DNA of 64,000 nucleotides from Mycobacterium sp. ENV421 (GTDB lineage Bacteria; Actinomycetota; Actinomycetes; Mycobacteriales; Mycobacteriaceae), in NCBI RefSeq assembly GCF_002887815.1, contig NZ_PDHO01000004.1, positions 302,827-366,826 on the forward strand. The letters are read 5' to 3'. Of the stretch, positions 33,567 to 42,926 are shown piece by piece (the first letter of the stretch is position 1; each line of letters opens with the position of its first letter). The notes beneath the pieces were generated by a model. That model had not been told where the DNA came from. It did no database searches and worked only from the letters and a program-made list of their open reading frames with translations. The position numbers and the translations under genes were made by a program.

Positions 33567-35936
33567 TCAGCCGGCCGCGACCCCGGTCGGAGGGTCGTCC
33601 GCCTCGGGCGCGACCGGGACGACGATCGTGATCGCGGTGCTGCCGCCGTGACCGTCGGAGACCGAAATGGTGAAGCTGTCGTGGGTCACGGTGAACGGGG
33701 CACCCAACGCCGCGGCGAGGTGCCGCTGTTCGGCAGTCGGGTTGTAGGTGAATGAGCCGTCCCCATAGACGTCGACGACGCCGCCGCCGACGGTGGTCGG
33801 ATTCGAGCTGTACATCAACGGGTCCGAGTCCGGGTCGGTGACGCCGACGACGGCGCCCGAGACGACACCGATCACGTCATCGACCGCCAAGTCGGTGATG
33901 TTGCCGCCGCTGGGGATTCCGTTGGCGGCGCTCACCGGCACCGTGATGGTCTGGGTGGTGGAACCGCCGTAGCCGTCGCTGACGGTGACCGTAAAACTGT
34001 CGGTGGTTGCCGACTCGGATGCGTTGTCAGCGGCCGCGGCGTGGCGTATCTGGAATGTCGGCGCGTAGCTGAACGAACCGTCGGAGTTGATGGTGACGGC
34101 TCCCCCGCCCGCACTCGTCGTCGATCCGCTGAAGTTCAGGCTGTCCTGGTTGGGATCAGCGGCCTTGATCTGGCCGGCGACGGTGCCGTCGACCGAGGAG
34201 GTGGCGTCCGTATAGCCACTGATGGTCGGCGCTTTGTTGATGGACGCGACGTCGACGGTCACCGTCGTGGTCACCGAATCTGGGCCGCTGATGCCCAATC
34301 GTTGTGCGTAGTAGTGGATTACCGACTGGATGCGGCCCAGCACGCCGGACAGCCGGTACGTGCTGCCGTTGTCGGCGGTGACGGTGAAGCTGACCGACCC
34401 GCCGAGGTGGGCAGTGGGCGCGTCGGGAGTGACGACGAAGGTGCCGTCTGGGTTCACGCGGACCGCCGCATTGGCGGGCTGGGTGACGGTATAGGTCACT
34501 CCGTCCCGAGATCCCTTGGTGTCGTGGAGGTCACCCGTGACGACACCGGTGACGGGATCCTCTGCATGTTGGACGGCTGCGATCACCGGGGGTTTGTTGA
34601 ACAGGGTGTAGCGCAACTCGCGGCGGACCCAGCCCAGTACGTCATGACGGCGTGGGTTCGTCCCGGCTGGGCCGGCGGGCGTCGTGCGATTGGCGCCGGC
34701 AGATGACCGAATTACTCTCGGCGCCTTGACCGTGACGGTGTCCCCGTGGCGGGTTGGTGAGGCTGGGCCGGTTTGGCCACCCGCGCCGGCGTCGCTCCTG
34801 CCGCTGTGTCCGGTGTCGGCGTTCGCGACCGCCGATCCCTGCGCCAGAGCAGCGCCGATGCCGACGGTGATCGCGCCGGCGCCCAGCCAGACCAGCGGGC
34901 CACCGAAGTGCCGGGCGCCCGAGCCGTGGTGCGCCGCCGACCGAAGTTGCGCAATCCCGATGAGAACCGCGCCTCCGACGGTCCACGCGATCAACACCAT
35001 GACGGCGGCGCCGGCTCCCGCCCCGTCGAAGAATGCGGTCGAACGCAGCAGCGCCGCCGTCGCCCCCTGAGGAAGGTACTGACCGAGTTCGCCCCAGCCC
35101 CGGGGCAGCATCTGCGGCGCACTGGCAAGACCTGACAGTGGGTTTCCCAGCAGCAGTGCCAACGCCGAACCAAGCGTCAGCCCGATGCGCCCGAACACCG
35201 TACCCAACCCCAGAACGGCCAGACCGGCACCGCTCAGACCCAACATCAGAGCGGCGGCGACACTGCCGGCGCTCCCATCGACTGAACCAACGACCCACCG
35301 GAGGACCGCCGTGATCGTCACCGCTGCTGTCGCCGAAAATGTCAGCATTGCAATGGTTCTCAGCCATATCCGGTTCGGCAGCAGCAACACCAGCACGATT
35401 GCCGGTAGTAGGCCCGCGATCGTGATGGGCAGCCCGGAGGCGATGAGCCCCGCCCCGCGTGGGTCTCGGCCGGTCGGGGGCGCGAGGTCCTCGGTTCGCA
35501 GTGGGACTGCGATCGCTTTCGAGAGCTGATTGCCGAGCTGGGAAAGCGTCTGAGCCACAGCAGGACTGGCGCCGGTGGCGGTGAGCAGGACAGGGCCGGC
35601 AGGGCCGAGCGCCAGGCCGCCGTACTGGTCCCGGCCACGAATGGCGGCCCGCAACGTCGTCTCGTCGGGGTAGGTGGTCACGCGAAACGATCCAGGGGCG
35701 TTCTGCTGCAGCAGCGCTGAGATCTGTCCGGCGTGCGGACCGGCTACGCCAATCGGTAGATCGTGTGGCGCGCTGCGGGCCGCCGGTAGCGCGAATGCGA
35801 TGGCCAACACCGCCACCACAACGGACAGGCCGACGACGACTCCCATCGCACGCGTGGCCCCCGAAGCCACGCGTACCGGCTCCGCCGCATGCCCCGGCTG
35901 CGCGTGCGCGCTTTTTTCAACGACGGATGAAATCAT
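33567..35936 (-). CDS. Fusion of a YhgE/ABC-2-like membrane domain to VCBS/cadherin-like repeats
   Basis: 789 residues from the ATG at 35936. One helix at about 31-50, an outer loop to about 160, then five or more helices to about 370, as in YhgE/Pip or ABC-2-type permeases. A disordered linker leads to VLGWVRRELRYTLFNKPP, the junction motif of large mycobacterial surface proteins, and then to at least two VCBS/cadherin-like modules (DPNQDSLNFSG, DGSFSYAPT, SFTVTVSDGYGGST; repeated as DPDSDPLMYS, DGSFTYNPT, SFTISVSDGHGGST). The frame is open throughout. It is divergent from a TetR gene with a palindromic operator. Confidence 0.82.
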   Translation of the reverse strand: MISSVVEKSAHAQPGHAAEPVRVASGATRAMGVVVGLSVVVAVLAIAFALPAARSAPHDLPIGVAGPHAGQISALLQQNAPGSFRVTTYPDETTLRAAIRGRDQYGGLALGPAGPVLLTATGASPAVAQTLSQLGNQLSKAIAVPLRTEDLAPPTGRDPRGAGLIASGLPITIAGLLPAIVLVLLLPNRIWLRTIAMLTFSATAAVTITAVLRWVVGSVDGSAGSVAAALMLGLSGAGLAVLGLGTVFGRIGLTLGSALALLLGNPLSGLASAPQMLPRGWGELGQYLPQGATAALLRSTAFFDGAGAGAAVMVLIAWTVGGAVLIGIAQLRSAAHHGSGARHFGGPLVWLGAGAITVGIGAALAQGSAVANADTGHSGRSDAGAGGQTGPASPTRHGDTVTVKAPRVIRSSAGANRTTPAGPAGTNPRRHDVLGWVRRELRYTLFNKPPVIAAVQHAEDPVTGVVTGDLHDTKGSRDGVTYTVTQPANAAVRVNPDGTFVVTPDAPTAHLGGSVSFTVTADNGSTYRLSGVLGRIQSVIHYYAQRLGISGPDSVTTTVTVDVASINKAPTISGYTDATSSVDGTVAGQIKAADPNQDSLNFSGSTTSAGGGAVTINSDGSFSYAPTFQIRHAAAADNASESATTDSFTVTVSDGYGGSTTQTITVPVSAANGIPSGGNITDLAVDDVIGVVSGAVVGVTDPDSDPLMYSSNPTTVGGGVVDVYGDGSFTYNPTAEQRHLAAALGAPFTVTHDSFTISVSDGHGGSTAITIVVPVAPEADDPPTGVAAG

Positions 35937-35966
35937 GAGCAGAGCGTAAACCCACCACCGGAATAA

Positions 35967-35982
35967 TTCAATGACTATTGAA
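35967..35982. promoter_or_regulatory. Palindromic operator TTCAAT-GACT-ATTGAA
   Basis: Perfect six-base inverted repeat with a four-base centre, between the divergent fusion gene (start 35936) and TetR gene (start 35998). The symmetry and placement fit a TetR dimer site. It covers an upstream in-frame ATG (35971), which argues that the TetR start is the later one. Confidence 0.7.
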
Positions 35983-35997
35983 ATGATATCGTCAGAC

Positions 35998-36639
35998 ATG
36001 CCTTCACGTGCAGCGATGGACAAGCGACGCGGCCGACGCCATGGCGAGCCGGTGTCCCGGGACGTGGTCCTGCGCGCAGCCAAGAACCAGTTCGCTCAAC
36101 ACGGTTACGAGAAGGCGACCCTGCGCGCGATCGCCGACGAAGCCCATGTGGACCCGTCGATGGTGCTGTATTTGTTCGGCTCGAAGGCGGAACTCTTCCG
36201 CGAGTCGATGAAGCTGGTACTCGACCCGGAATTGTTCACCGATCAGCTGACCGCCGGCAATGACGACGGGCTGGGGTTCCGCATCGTCCGTGCCTATCTG
36301 ACCATCTGGGAACAACCCGACACCGCTGCGAGCATGGTCTCGATGCTGCAGTCGGCGACATCGAACAGTGATGCGCACGAGGCATTTCGGGAGTTCTTGC
36401 ACAGTTATGTGATGACCGCGGTCACCGATGCCCTGGGCGGCGCGGATGACGCGCGACTGCGGGCGATGCTCGCCGCCACGAGCCTGGTCGGCACGGCGAT
36501 GCTGCGGTACGTCATGCAGGTACCGCCGCTGTCGACGCTGACCGCCAACGAGGTGGTCACGCTCATCGGTCCCAGCGTTCAGCGCTACCTCAGCGCGCCG
36601 GCGGACGAACTCGGCCTGCCGACCACCCACGCCGATTAG
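35998..36639 (+). CDS. TetR-family regulator
   Basis: 213 residues from the ATG at 35998. Helix-turn-helix at about 41-61 (LRAIADEAHVDPSMVLYLFG) and a TetR C-terminal domain ending LTANEVVTLIGPSVQRYL, of the AcrR-like kind. Divergent from the membrane-VCBS fusion, which it probably represses along with itself. Its stop overlaps that of the next TetR gene by four bases. Confidence 0.88.
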   Translation: MPSRAAMDKRRGRRHGEPVSRDVVLRAAKNQFAQHGYEKATLRAIADEAHVDPSMVLYLFGSKAELFRESMKLVLDPELFTDQLTAGNDDGLGFRIVRAYLTIWEQPDTAASMVSMLQSATSNSDAHEAFREFLHSYVMTAVTDALGGADDARLRAMLAATSLVGTAMLRYVMQVPPLSTLTANEVVTLIGPSVQRYLSAPADELGLPTTHAD

Positions 36640-37202
36640 CCGCGGGCGCGATGCCCGTCCAGGAATTCAGCGACCACGCCGGCCGCATCGATGTCGGGAA
36701 CCTGCGGCGTCGCCCCGGTGCGCGCCCAGAGGCCAAACACAAGTAACGGCGCGATCAACGCCACCAGCGTCCGCAGAGGGTCGCCCGCCGCCAGTCGCCC
36801 GCCATCCTGATGTGCCGCGATCACCCCGGCGGCATTGACGAGATTGGGCATCAAGGCCGAAATCGCATCGCGTAGTTCCGGATTCCGGGGCACCTCGGCG
36901 AGAAGCGTTGCGACCGCACCGCCATATTGTTGCGCGGTCTCGACATAGGACCGCACCAGCTCGGTGAGGTCCGCCGTGACGTCGTCACTGATCGCCAGGC
37001 TCGCGAACGATGAATCCGCCAACACGTGCGTCAAGGCCGTGTTGATCAGGGCCGCCTTGGCTCCGTAGCGCCGGAACAGGGTCGCTTCGTTGACACCCGC
37101 GCGCGTTGCGATCTCCTGTGTCGTGGTGGCCCGGTAGCCACATTCGGCGAATACCGCGACAGTCGTCCGGAACAGGCCGGCTTCGTCGATGCGTTTGGGC
37201 AC
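36636..37202 (-). CDS. TetR-family regulator
   Basis: 188 residues, GTG start. Helix-turn-helix at about 26-46 (TTQEIATRAGVNEATLFRRY). A long palindrome lies ten bases upstream of the start, between this gene and the divergent O-methyltransferase gene, so both are likely targets. Confidence 0.88.
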   Translation of the reverse strand: MPKRIDEAGLFRTTVAVFAECGYRATTTQEIATRAGVNEATLFRRYGAKAALINTALTHVLADSSFASLAISDDVTADLTELVRSYVETAQQYGGAVATLLAEVPRNPELRDAISALMPNLVNAAGVIAAHQDGGRLAAGDPLRTLVALIAPLLVFGLWARTGATPQVPDIDAAGVVAEFLDGHRARG

Positions 37203-37211
37203 ACCCGAATC

Positions 37212-37237
37212 TTAATGCAAGTCACCACTTGCTTTAA
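37212..37237. promoter_or_regulatory. 26-bp near-perfect palindrome, TetR operator
   Basis: Arms TTAATGCAAGT and ACTTGCTTTAA around a CACC centre; only one pair per arm breaks the symmetry. Inner core GCAAGT-N4-ACTTGC is perfect. It sits between the divergent TetR and O-methyltransferase genes and contains TTAAGA (minus) and TTTAAA (plus) elements that could be -10 boxes. Confidence 0.75.
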
Positions 37238-37302
37238 ATGGGGAACCGGAGTTACGGTTCGGGCGCTTGTCGGCTACTGAACGACCGAGAAGGGATGGTC
37301 CC

Positions 37303-38391
37303 GTGACGTCCACCAAAGCGCCACCGACGAAACTTGTCCGGATCATCGAACGGGCCCGTCACGTCCTGTACCGGATCCACCAACGCGCGGCGCCACCGGC
37401 AGCCTCCATGATGGAACTGATCATGGGGGCGTGGATTGCCCAATTGATCTCGGCTGCAGCAGAACTCGGTATAGCCGATGAACTGGCGAACGGACCCGCG
37501 ACCGGCGATGAGCTCGCGCGGCGACTGAATGTCGACCAGGACGCACTATGCCGGATGCTTCGGGCACTCATCGGTGTCGGTGTGTTCCGGCACCGCAGCG
37601 ACGGCCGCTACGAGCTCACCGCCCTTGCGGAGACATTGCGCACCGACTCCCCCGTCTCGATGGCGGGCATGGCCCGCTGGGTTGGCTCAGCACAGCACCG
37701 CGAGCATTGGAGTCACGTGGCAGACGCGGTACGCACAGGCTCCGCGGTGGTTCCCGCGTTGCGGGGCAAGCCGATCTTCGACTACCTCGCCGACGAGCCG
37801 GCGCTGGCCGGGATCTTCAACCAGGCCATGACGGGGCTGTCGGAGTCGTCGGTCAGCGCTGTCGTCGCGGCTTACGACTTCAGCCGCTTCGCCACGATCG
37901 CCGACATCGGCGGCGGTCACGGCAGGCTCCTCGCCGCGATCCTCGAGTCCGCGGCACACGCCCGCGGCGTGTTGTTCGATCTGCCCGAGGTGGTGGCCGG
38001 CGCACCTGCTCTGCTGCGGCAGTACGGCGTCGAGCACCGCACCCGAATCGACCCGGGATCGTTCTTCGAATCCGTTCCGGAGGGCGCCGACGCCTATGTG
38101 CTCAAGCACATCATCCATGACTGGCCCGACGACGATGCGGTCCGCATTCTGCAGAACATCCGCACCGCCGCTCACCGGGGCGCACGAGTGTTGTTGATCG
38201 AGTTCGTCATTCCCGACCACGACAGGAATTTCCACGGCAAGTGGGTGGACATCGAGATGCTGGTCGTCGCCAACGCTCGCGAACGCACCGCGGCCGAGTA
38301 CCGTCAGCTATTCGACAAGTCAGGGTTCCGGCTGACTCGAGTGGTCGACACCGTCGGCCCGATCAGCATTCTGGAAGCTGTCGCGGTCTAG
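37303..38391 (+). CDS. SAM-dependent O-methyltransferase (COMT type)
   Basis: 362 residues from the GTG at 37303, preceded by GAGAAGGGA; a TTG at 37267 is less likely. The N-terminal winged-helix dimerisation domain (about 35-110) is followed by the SAM domain with DIGGGHGRLL at 201-210 and the catalytic region LKHIIHDWPDDD. Resembles hydroxyneurosporene/caffeate-type O-methyltransferases acting on small phenols or polyketides. Divergent from, and probably controlled by, the neighbouring TetR protein. Confidence 0.88.
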   Translation: MTSTKAPPTKLVRIIERARHVLYRIHQRAAPPAASMMELIMGAWIAQLISAAAELGIADELANGPATGDELARRLNVDQDALCRMLRALIGVGVFRHRSDGRYELTALAETLRTDSPVSMAGMARWVGSAQHREHWSHVADAVRTGSAVVPALRGKPIFDYLADEPALAGIFNQAMTGLSESSVSAVVAAYDFSRFATIADIGGGHGRLLAAILESAAHARGVLFDLPEVVAGAPALLRQYGVEHRTRIDPGSFFESVPEGADAYVLKHIIHDWPDDDAVRILQNIRTAAHRGARVLLIEFVIPDHDRNFHGKWVDIEMLVVANARERTAAEYRQLFDKSGFRLTRVVDTVGPISILEAVAV

Positions 38392-38400
38392 CCAACCGCG

Positions 38401-39609
38401 TCAGGCGATGACCCCGGAGTCCCGCAAGCCGGATCCCTGGCCCACCCGACCCACCTGGGCGAGTATCTCCTCGGTGTGCTCGCCCAATTTCGGTGCCGGA
38501 CCGGCTAATCGAGCCGGAGTGCCATCGAAGAGGGCGGGATGCCGCGGGATACGCACCCGCCCCACCACCGGGTCGTCACGTTCCTCGAACAGCCCCATTG
38601 CGATAGCGTGCGGATCGTCGGGCAATTCCTCGGGCGGCACGATCATCGCGTACGGTACGTCGGCGGCTTCGAATCTCTCCGTCGCCTGGTGCACCGTCAG
38701 CTTTTCCGCGCCCGCGTAACACGCTGCCATCACCTCGGCCATCAACGGGCGGTGCTGGTTTCGCAGCTCGGCGGTCTGCAATCGCGGGTCGTCAGCGCCG
38801 GGCGCGTCCAGTGCACGACACATGCCCGTGAAGTCGGAGTCCGAGATCGGCGTCACCACACCCCACCCGTCGATGAAGCGGAACGGCTTGAATCCCGATG
38901 TGAAGCTGGACGGCTGCGAATTGTCCGAGTCGAGCAGGACCTCGTTGCCGGCCGCATCGGTCCACAAGAAGGACACCACCGCGTCCACCATCGAGACGTG
39001 CACGTGTTGTCCGCCGCGACCTGTCGCCCGTGCGAACAGTGCGGCGGTGACGGCTTGGCTGGCATACAGCGCGGTGACCTTGTCGGCCAGTACCTGCTGC
39101 AAGAAGATCGGCTCGCCGACGTCGGGGGCGGCCTGGCTGGACGCCACACCGCCGTACGCCTGAATAACCGTGCCGTATGCGCTGCGGTCTCGATACGGAC
39201 CGACCTCACCGAAACCGGTCAACGAGACGTAGACGACCTCGGGATTGATCGCGACGACGTCGGCATACCCGACACCGAGCCGGTCGGCCACGCCGGGACG
39301 AAAGTTCTGGATCACCACGTCGGCTTGCGCCGCCAGTTCGAGCGCAATCTCCCGTCCGGCGTCGGTTCGGACATCCACCGCGATCGACTTCTTGCCGCGG
39401 TTGCACACCCGGAAGACCGCACTCAACCCATTCACGCTCGGACCGATCCAGCGCAGGATGTCGCCGATGTCGGGGCGTTCCACTTTCACCACGTCGGCGC
39501 CCTGGTCGGCGAACAGTGCACCGATGTAGGGACCGGTCAGCGCCAGCGACAACTCCAGAACGCGAATACCGCGCAGCGGCCCAGTATGCGCGTGATCAGC
39601 CGAATCCAT
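38401..39609 (-). CDS. Class III CoA transferase (CaiB/BaiF family)
   Basis: 402 residues. It opens with GPLRGIRVLELSLALTGPYIG and DVVKVERPDIGD, typical of the family; the conserved Asp expected to form the acyl anhydride lies in VLADKVTALYAS. Such enzymes move CoA between carboxylic acids, activating a substrate for degradation. Last gene of the IclR-linked operon, three bases after the amidohydrolase. Confidence 0.9.
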   Translation of the reverse strand: MDSADHAHTGPLRGIRVLELSLALTGPYIGALFADQGADVVKVERPDIGDILRWIGPSVNGLSAVFRVCNRGKKSIAVDVRTDAGREIALELAAQADVVIQNFRPGVADRLGVGYADVVAINPEVVYVSLTGFGEVGPYRDRSAYGTVIQAYGGVASSQAAPDVGEPIFLQQVLADKVTALYASQAVTAALFARATGRGGQHVHVSMVDAVVSFLWTDAAGNEVLLDSDNSQPSSFTSGFKPFRFIDGWGVVTPISDSDFTGMCRALDAPGADDPRLQTAELRNQHRPLMAEVMAACYAGAEKLTVHQATERFEAADVPYAMIVPPEELPDDPHAIAMGLFEERDDPVVGRVRIPRHPALFDGTPARLAGPAPKLGEHTEEILAQVGRVGQGSGLRDSGVIA

Positions 39610-39612
39610 GTA

Positions 39613-40890
39613 TCAGTTCTCCACCAGGTCGGCCAGGGGCTCGGTATCCGTGAGCCAGTGCCGGCCGGCCTGCCGTGCCGCCTCCCACTTCGGAATGCTC
39701 ACCGCGTCATCCTGCCCGAGGTCGTCCGGCGTCGGGCCGATACGTTCGACGAGCGGGGCCAGAGCTTTCTGATCGAAGTGGTAGATCTCGGCCGCCGCCA
39801 GCCCCAGCATCTGCCGGGTCTCGTCGATGGGGATGTCCCAGAACGCATGCCGCAGCCACTTACGGGTGTTCGGCCAGGTTCCTTCCGGATGCGGATAGTC
39901 GTTGCCCCACAGCATGTTCGGAACACCGATCTCGTACCGGCGCGCCAGTTCACGACGCTCGGTCGTGGTGGCCCCGATGAAGCAGTTCCGGTCGAAGTAC
40001 GCCGAGGGCGGCATGGTCAGATCACCCTCGAGCGCTCGGCTCATCTTCTTCGCCGAATGCTCCCGCAGGAAGCGGGTGTCCATCAACCACAGCAGATCGT
40101 TGGCCCAGAACGCACCGCACTCGGTGGCACCCCAGCGCAGTGCGGGGAAACGCTCGAACACCCCGGCCCACAGGGCGAACCACAGCGGCCGGGCTCCCCA
40201 CCACCGCACCTCGGTGGTGTAGATCCCCAGGTGCTCGCCGTACTCCGCGCTCGGAGCGGGACCCACGTGGGTGTGCACCGGCATCTGCAGGTCCTGGCAG
40301 GCGGCCCAGACCTTGTCGTAACGACGGTCGTGATACGGCGGGTAGTCACCCCAGAGCACGGGGATCAGGATCCCGCCCCGCAGACCGGCTTCGGCGGCCC
40401 GGGTGATCTCGGCGACCGCCGCATCGACGTCGGCCAGGATCGGGATCACCGCGACTCCGGCCCGCCGCTCCGGACTGTGGCTGCACAACTCGGACAACCA
40501 CCGGTTGTGGGCTCGTGCACCGGCCATCGCCCGACCGGGGTCGAGGTCGCCCGACTGGCCCAGGCCGGCACCGAACGGAGCTCCCGCCACGCCCGTCACC
40601 GCGTCAGCGTCTGGGAAGATGACCTCGCCGGCCACACCATCCCCGTCGAGTTCCTTATCCCGTTGGGCGACATCCCATCCGCCGGCGATCCCCTCGCCGT
40701 GCTCGTCGAACCAGGTTTGCGCGAACTCCTCGTCGATGAACCCGCCGGCCTGCGCCGCGGCCTGCTTCTCGGCGAGGTAAGCCTCGAAGTCCTCGCGGTA
40801 TTCGGGATCGACGTATTCGCGGTACCGCTCGGTCGGGAGCTCGGCGTGCGTGTCGGCGGAGATGATGAGGTACGGGGCAGCGTTGTTCAC
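39613..40890 (-). CDS. Amidohydrolase-2 family metal-dependent hydrolase/decarboxylase
   Basis: 425 residues. Family metal ligands appear in ISADTHAE, in VHTHVGP and in WGNDYPHPEG (catalytic Asp region). The amidohydrolase-2 group includes decarboxylases and ring-opening hydrolases of aromatic or alicyclic acids. A paralogue lies next to it (14-base gap), so the pair may act as a heteromer or in succession. Substrate unknown. Confidence 0.85.
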   Translation of the reverse strand: MNNAAPYLIISADTHAELPTERYREYVDPEYREDFEAYLAEKQAAAQAGGFIDEEFAQTWFDEHGEGIAGGWDVAQRDKELDGDGVAGEVIFPDADAVTGVAGAPFGAGLGQSGDLDPGRAMAGARAHNRWLSELCSHSPERRAGVAVIPILADVDAAVAEITRAAEAGLRGGILIPVLWGDYPPYHDRRYDKVWAACQDLQMPVHTHVGPAPSAEYGEHLGIYTTEVRWWGARPLWFALWAGVFERFPALRWGATECGAFWANDLLWLMDTRFLREHSAKKMSRALEGDLTMPPSAYFDRNCFIGATTTERRELARRYEIGVPNMLWGNDYPHPEGTWPNTRKWLRHAFWDIPIDETRQMLGLAAAEIYHFDQKALAPLVERIGPTPDDLGQDDAVSIPKWEAARQAGRHWLTDTEPLADLVEN

Positions 40891-40904
40891 GATGGGCCTT
40901 TCGA

Positions 40905-42119
40905 TTACCAGGTACGGATGGGGTCGGGCTCGAAGACGGTGCTGCTCGCACCTGCGGGCACCTCCGTCAGCGGCTCGGCGACCTCGGCGACGGTCGGGCC
41001 GATCCGGTCGGTCAGAGGCTGGAGCGCCGCCAGGTCGAAGCCGTAGACGGCCGCCGCGTTACCGCCGAGCATGGCCGCGACTTCCTCGGTCGCCACACCG
41101 GAGAAGGTGTAGCGCAACGCTTCTCGGGTGAAGAAGCCGGTTCCCTCCAGGTGTGGGTAGTCGCTTCCCCACATGATCCGGTCGACGCCGATCTCGTGCC
41201 GTTCGGCGCATTCGACCGGCCGCATGAAACTGGCCCCGACATAGCATTGGCGGGCCCAGAACTCGCTGGGCTTGAGAGATAGCGAGCCCGCGGTGGGCCC
41301 GGCGAAGCGGGCGATCGCGGATCCTTCTCGCGCGTAGCGGGCCGCCGCAACGTCGAGGGAGTCCAGGGTGGCCGGTATCCACCCGGCACCCTGCTCGGTG
41401 AACACCACGGTGAGGTCCGGATGACGATCCATCGCGCCGCTGAAGATCAGGTGCCACAGTGCCCGGTGCGCGAACCAGTGCGTCTCGTATACCCATATGG
41501 CGAATGAGCTGCCCCAGCCGTCGAGAGGACTGGGTCCGGCATTGCCGCCGTGGTGATTGACCACCAGACCGGCCTCGGCGCATGCCGCCCACAGCGGTTC
41601 CCAGTGCTCGGCGTACAGCTGTGGGATGGCCGCTCCTGGCGGTATCCCCGGCAGCAGAACCCCGCCGCGCAGACCGAGTTTCGCGATCTGCGCCACCTCG
41701 GCGACGGCTTCGTCGAGGTCCTGCAGCAGAATCTGCCCCACCCCGGCACGCCGCTCGGGCGACAGCGAGCAGAAGTCGGCAAGCCAGCGATTGTGCGCGC
41801 GCAGCCCGGCCCAACGCAGCTCGAGCTCGCGGGCGGTCTCCGGCGGCGTGGCCGCCAGGCTCGACGAGGGAAAGAACGGCGGAATCGTGTTGGGGTAGAT
41901 CACCTCACCGGCGACGCCCTCGGCATCCAGGTCGGAGTTGCGACGGTCGCTATCCCAGTTGCGTTCGGCGTCGGCGTCGGCGAGATCGGCGAACGGATTG
42001 ACGTACGTCGATGTCCACCTGTCGAATTCGTCACGGAATCCCGGGTCGAGATAGTCGCGGTAGTCGAGCAGGTCGGCGCCGGCATGGCAGTCGGCTGAGA
42101 TGACGGTGTACCGGTCCAT
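40905..42119 (-). CDS. Amidohydrolase-2 family metal-dependent hydrolase/decarboxylase
   Basis: 404 residues, paralogous to the next gene. Ligand motifs SADCHAGAD, VNHHGGNAG and MWGSDYPHLEG. Shares the LRAHNRWLADFCSLSPERRAGV and LRGGVLLPG segments with its neighbour. Three bases separate it from the acetoacetate-decarboxylase-like gene. Confidence 0.85.
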   Translation of the reverse strand: MDRYTVISADCHAGADLLDYRDYLDPGFRDEFDRWTSTYVNPFADLADADAERNWDSDRRNSDLDAEGVAGEVIYPNTIPPFFPSSSLAATPPETARELELRWAGLRAHNRWLADFCSLSPERRAGVGQILLQDLDEAVAEVAQIAKLGLRGGVLLPGIPPGAAIPQLYAEHWEPLWAACAEAGLVVNHHGGNAGPSPLDGWGSSFAIWVYETHWFAHRALWHLIFSGAMDRHPDLTVVFTEQGAGWIPATLDSLDVAAARYAREGSAIARFAGPTAGSLSLKPSEFWARQCYVGASFMRPVECAERHEIGVDRIMWGSDYPHLEGTGFFTREALRYTFSGVATEEVAAMLGGNAAAVYGFDLAALQPLTDRIGPTVAEVAEPLTEVPAGASSTVFEPDPIRTW

Positions 42120-42122
42120 CCG

Positions 42123-42926
42123 CTACACCCGCGTCGGTTCGGGCCTCGGCGCGGCGAGCAGAGCGACGTCGTCGTAGCGCTGGTGGACGTAGGGCAACAG
42201 CCACTCCGCCGGAACCCGCTCGGCGATCCTGCCGACCTGAACGGTTCGTCGGCGGCACCATGTGATCGATGTGAGCTGACGGACCACGATGTCGGCCACC
42301 GGGTCCAGCGGCGACTCCCCCAACTCGATTGTGCCGTCGATGTTCTCCAGCAGCTCGTAATGCCGGTGGTACTCGCCGTAGACCAGGTGCGGATCGGTGA
42401 TGCCGTCGCCGTCGGGGGCGCGCAGGAACTTGAAGTAGAACTCGGTGTTCACCTGGTCGGGCGGCAACTCTGCCGGTCCGGTGACGCGCCCGCTCACCGT
42501 GATGAGCGGATATCCCAGCCGGGCGACGGTGGCAGTGACATCGTCGGCGTCGCGGTCCACTCGGATGTCGGCCAACTTCTTTGGCTCACCGAAGGTTTCG
42601 CGTCCACCGGTGACGGATTGTTCGGTGGACTGCGGCATGAACAACGGGTAGTCGCCGTCGACGTCGCCGTGCCGGGCCCGCACCGAGAACACCGCTGACC
42701 CGAACGGGGGCCGGCCCTCGATCTCGACCCGCTGCAACTGGACGCGGACCAGGGGTTCGGCCGCCGGTTCGAGCGGCTTGGGCAGGACCGCGGCGACGAT
42801 CTCCGGATCGGTGAGATAGGTGACGGTCACCGCCTCGGTGGCGATGGGCGCCTTGGTGGCATCGACTTCGTGGTCGACCCGCGCCTCGGGTGGGCGCGGG
42901 CCGTAGCGAACGGTGTTGACGCTCAT
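42123..42926 (-). CDS. Acetoacetate decarboxylase-like protein
   Basis: 267 residues. GGRETFGEPKKLAD (108-120) carries the Lys pair of acetoacetate decarboxylase, with Lys116 in the place of the Schiff-base Lys115. Family members include true decarboxylases and aldolase-dehydratases, so the reaction could be decarboxylation or aldol chemistry on a beta-keto acid. The start overlaps the SDR stop by four bases. Confidence 0.82.
   Translation of the reverse strand: MSVNTVRYGPRPPEARVDHEVDATKAPIATEAVTVTYLTDPEIVAAVLPKPLEPAAEPLVRVQLQRVEIEGRPPFGSAVFSVRARHGDVDGDYPLFMPQSTEQSVTGGRETFGEPKKLADIRVDRDADDVTATVARLGYPLITVSGRVTGPAELPPDQVNTEFYFKFLRAPDGDGITDPHLVYGEYHRHYELLENIDGTIELGESPLDPVADIVVRQLTSITWCRRRTVQVGRIAERVPAEWLLPYVHQRYDDVALLAAPRPEPTRV

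Noticed and set aside
38539..41046. An 835-codon plus-strand frame opposite the CoA transferase and amidohydrolase
   Set aside because: It runs across two well-supported minus-strand genes with diagnostic motifs; its translation is Arg/His/Gln-rich with no domain.
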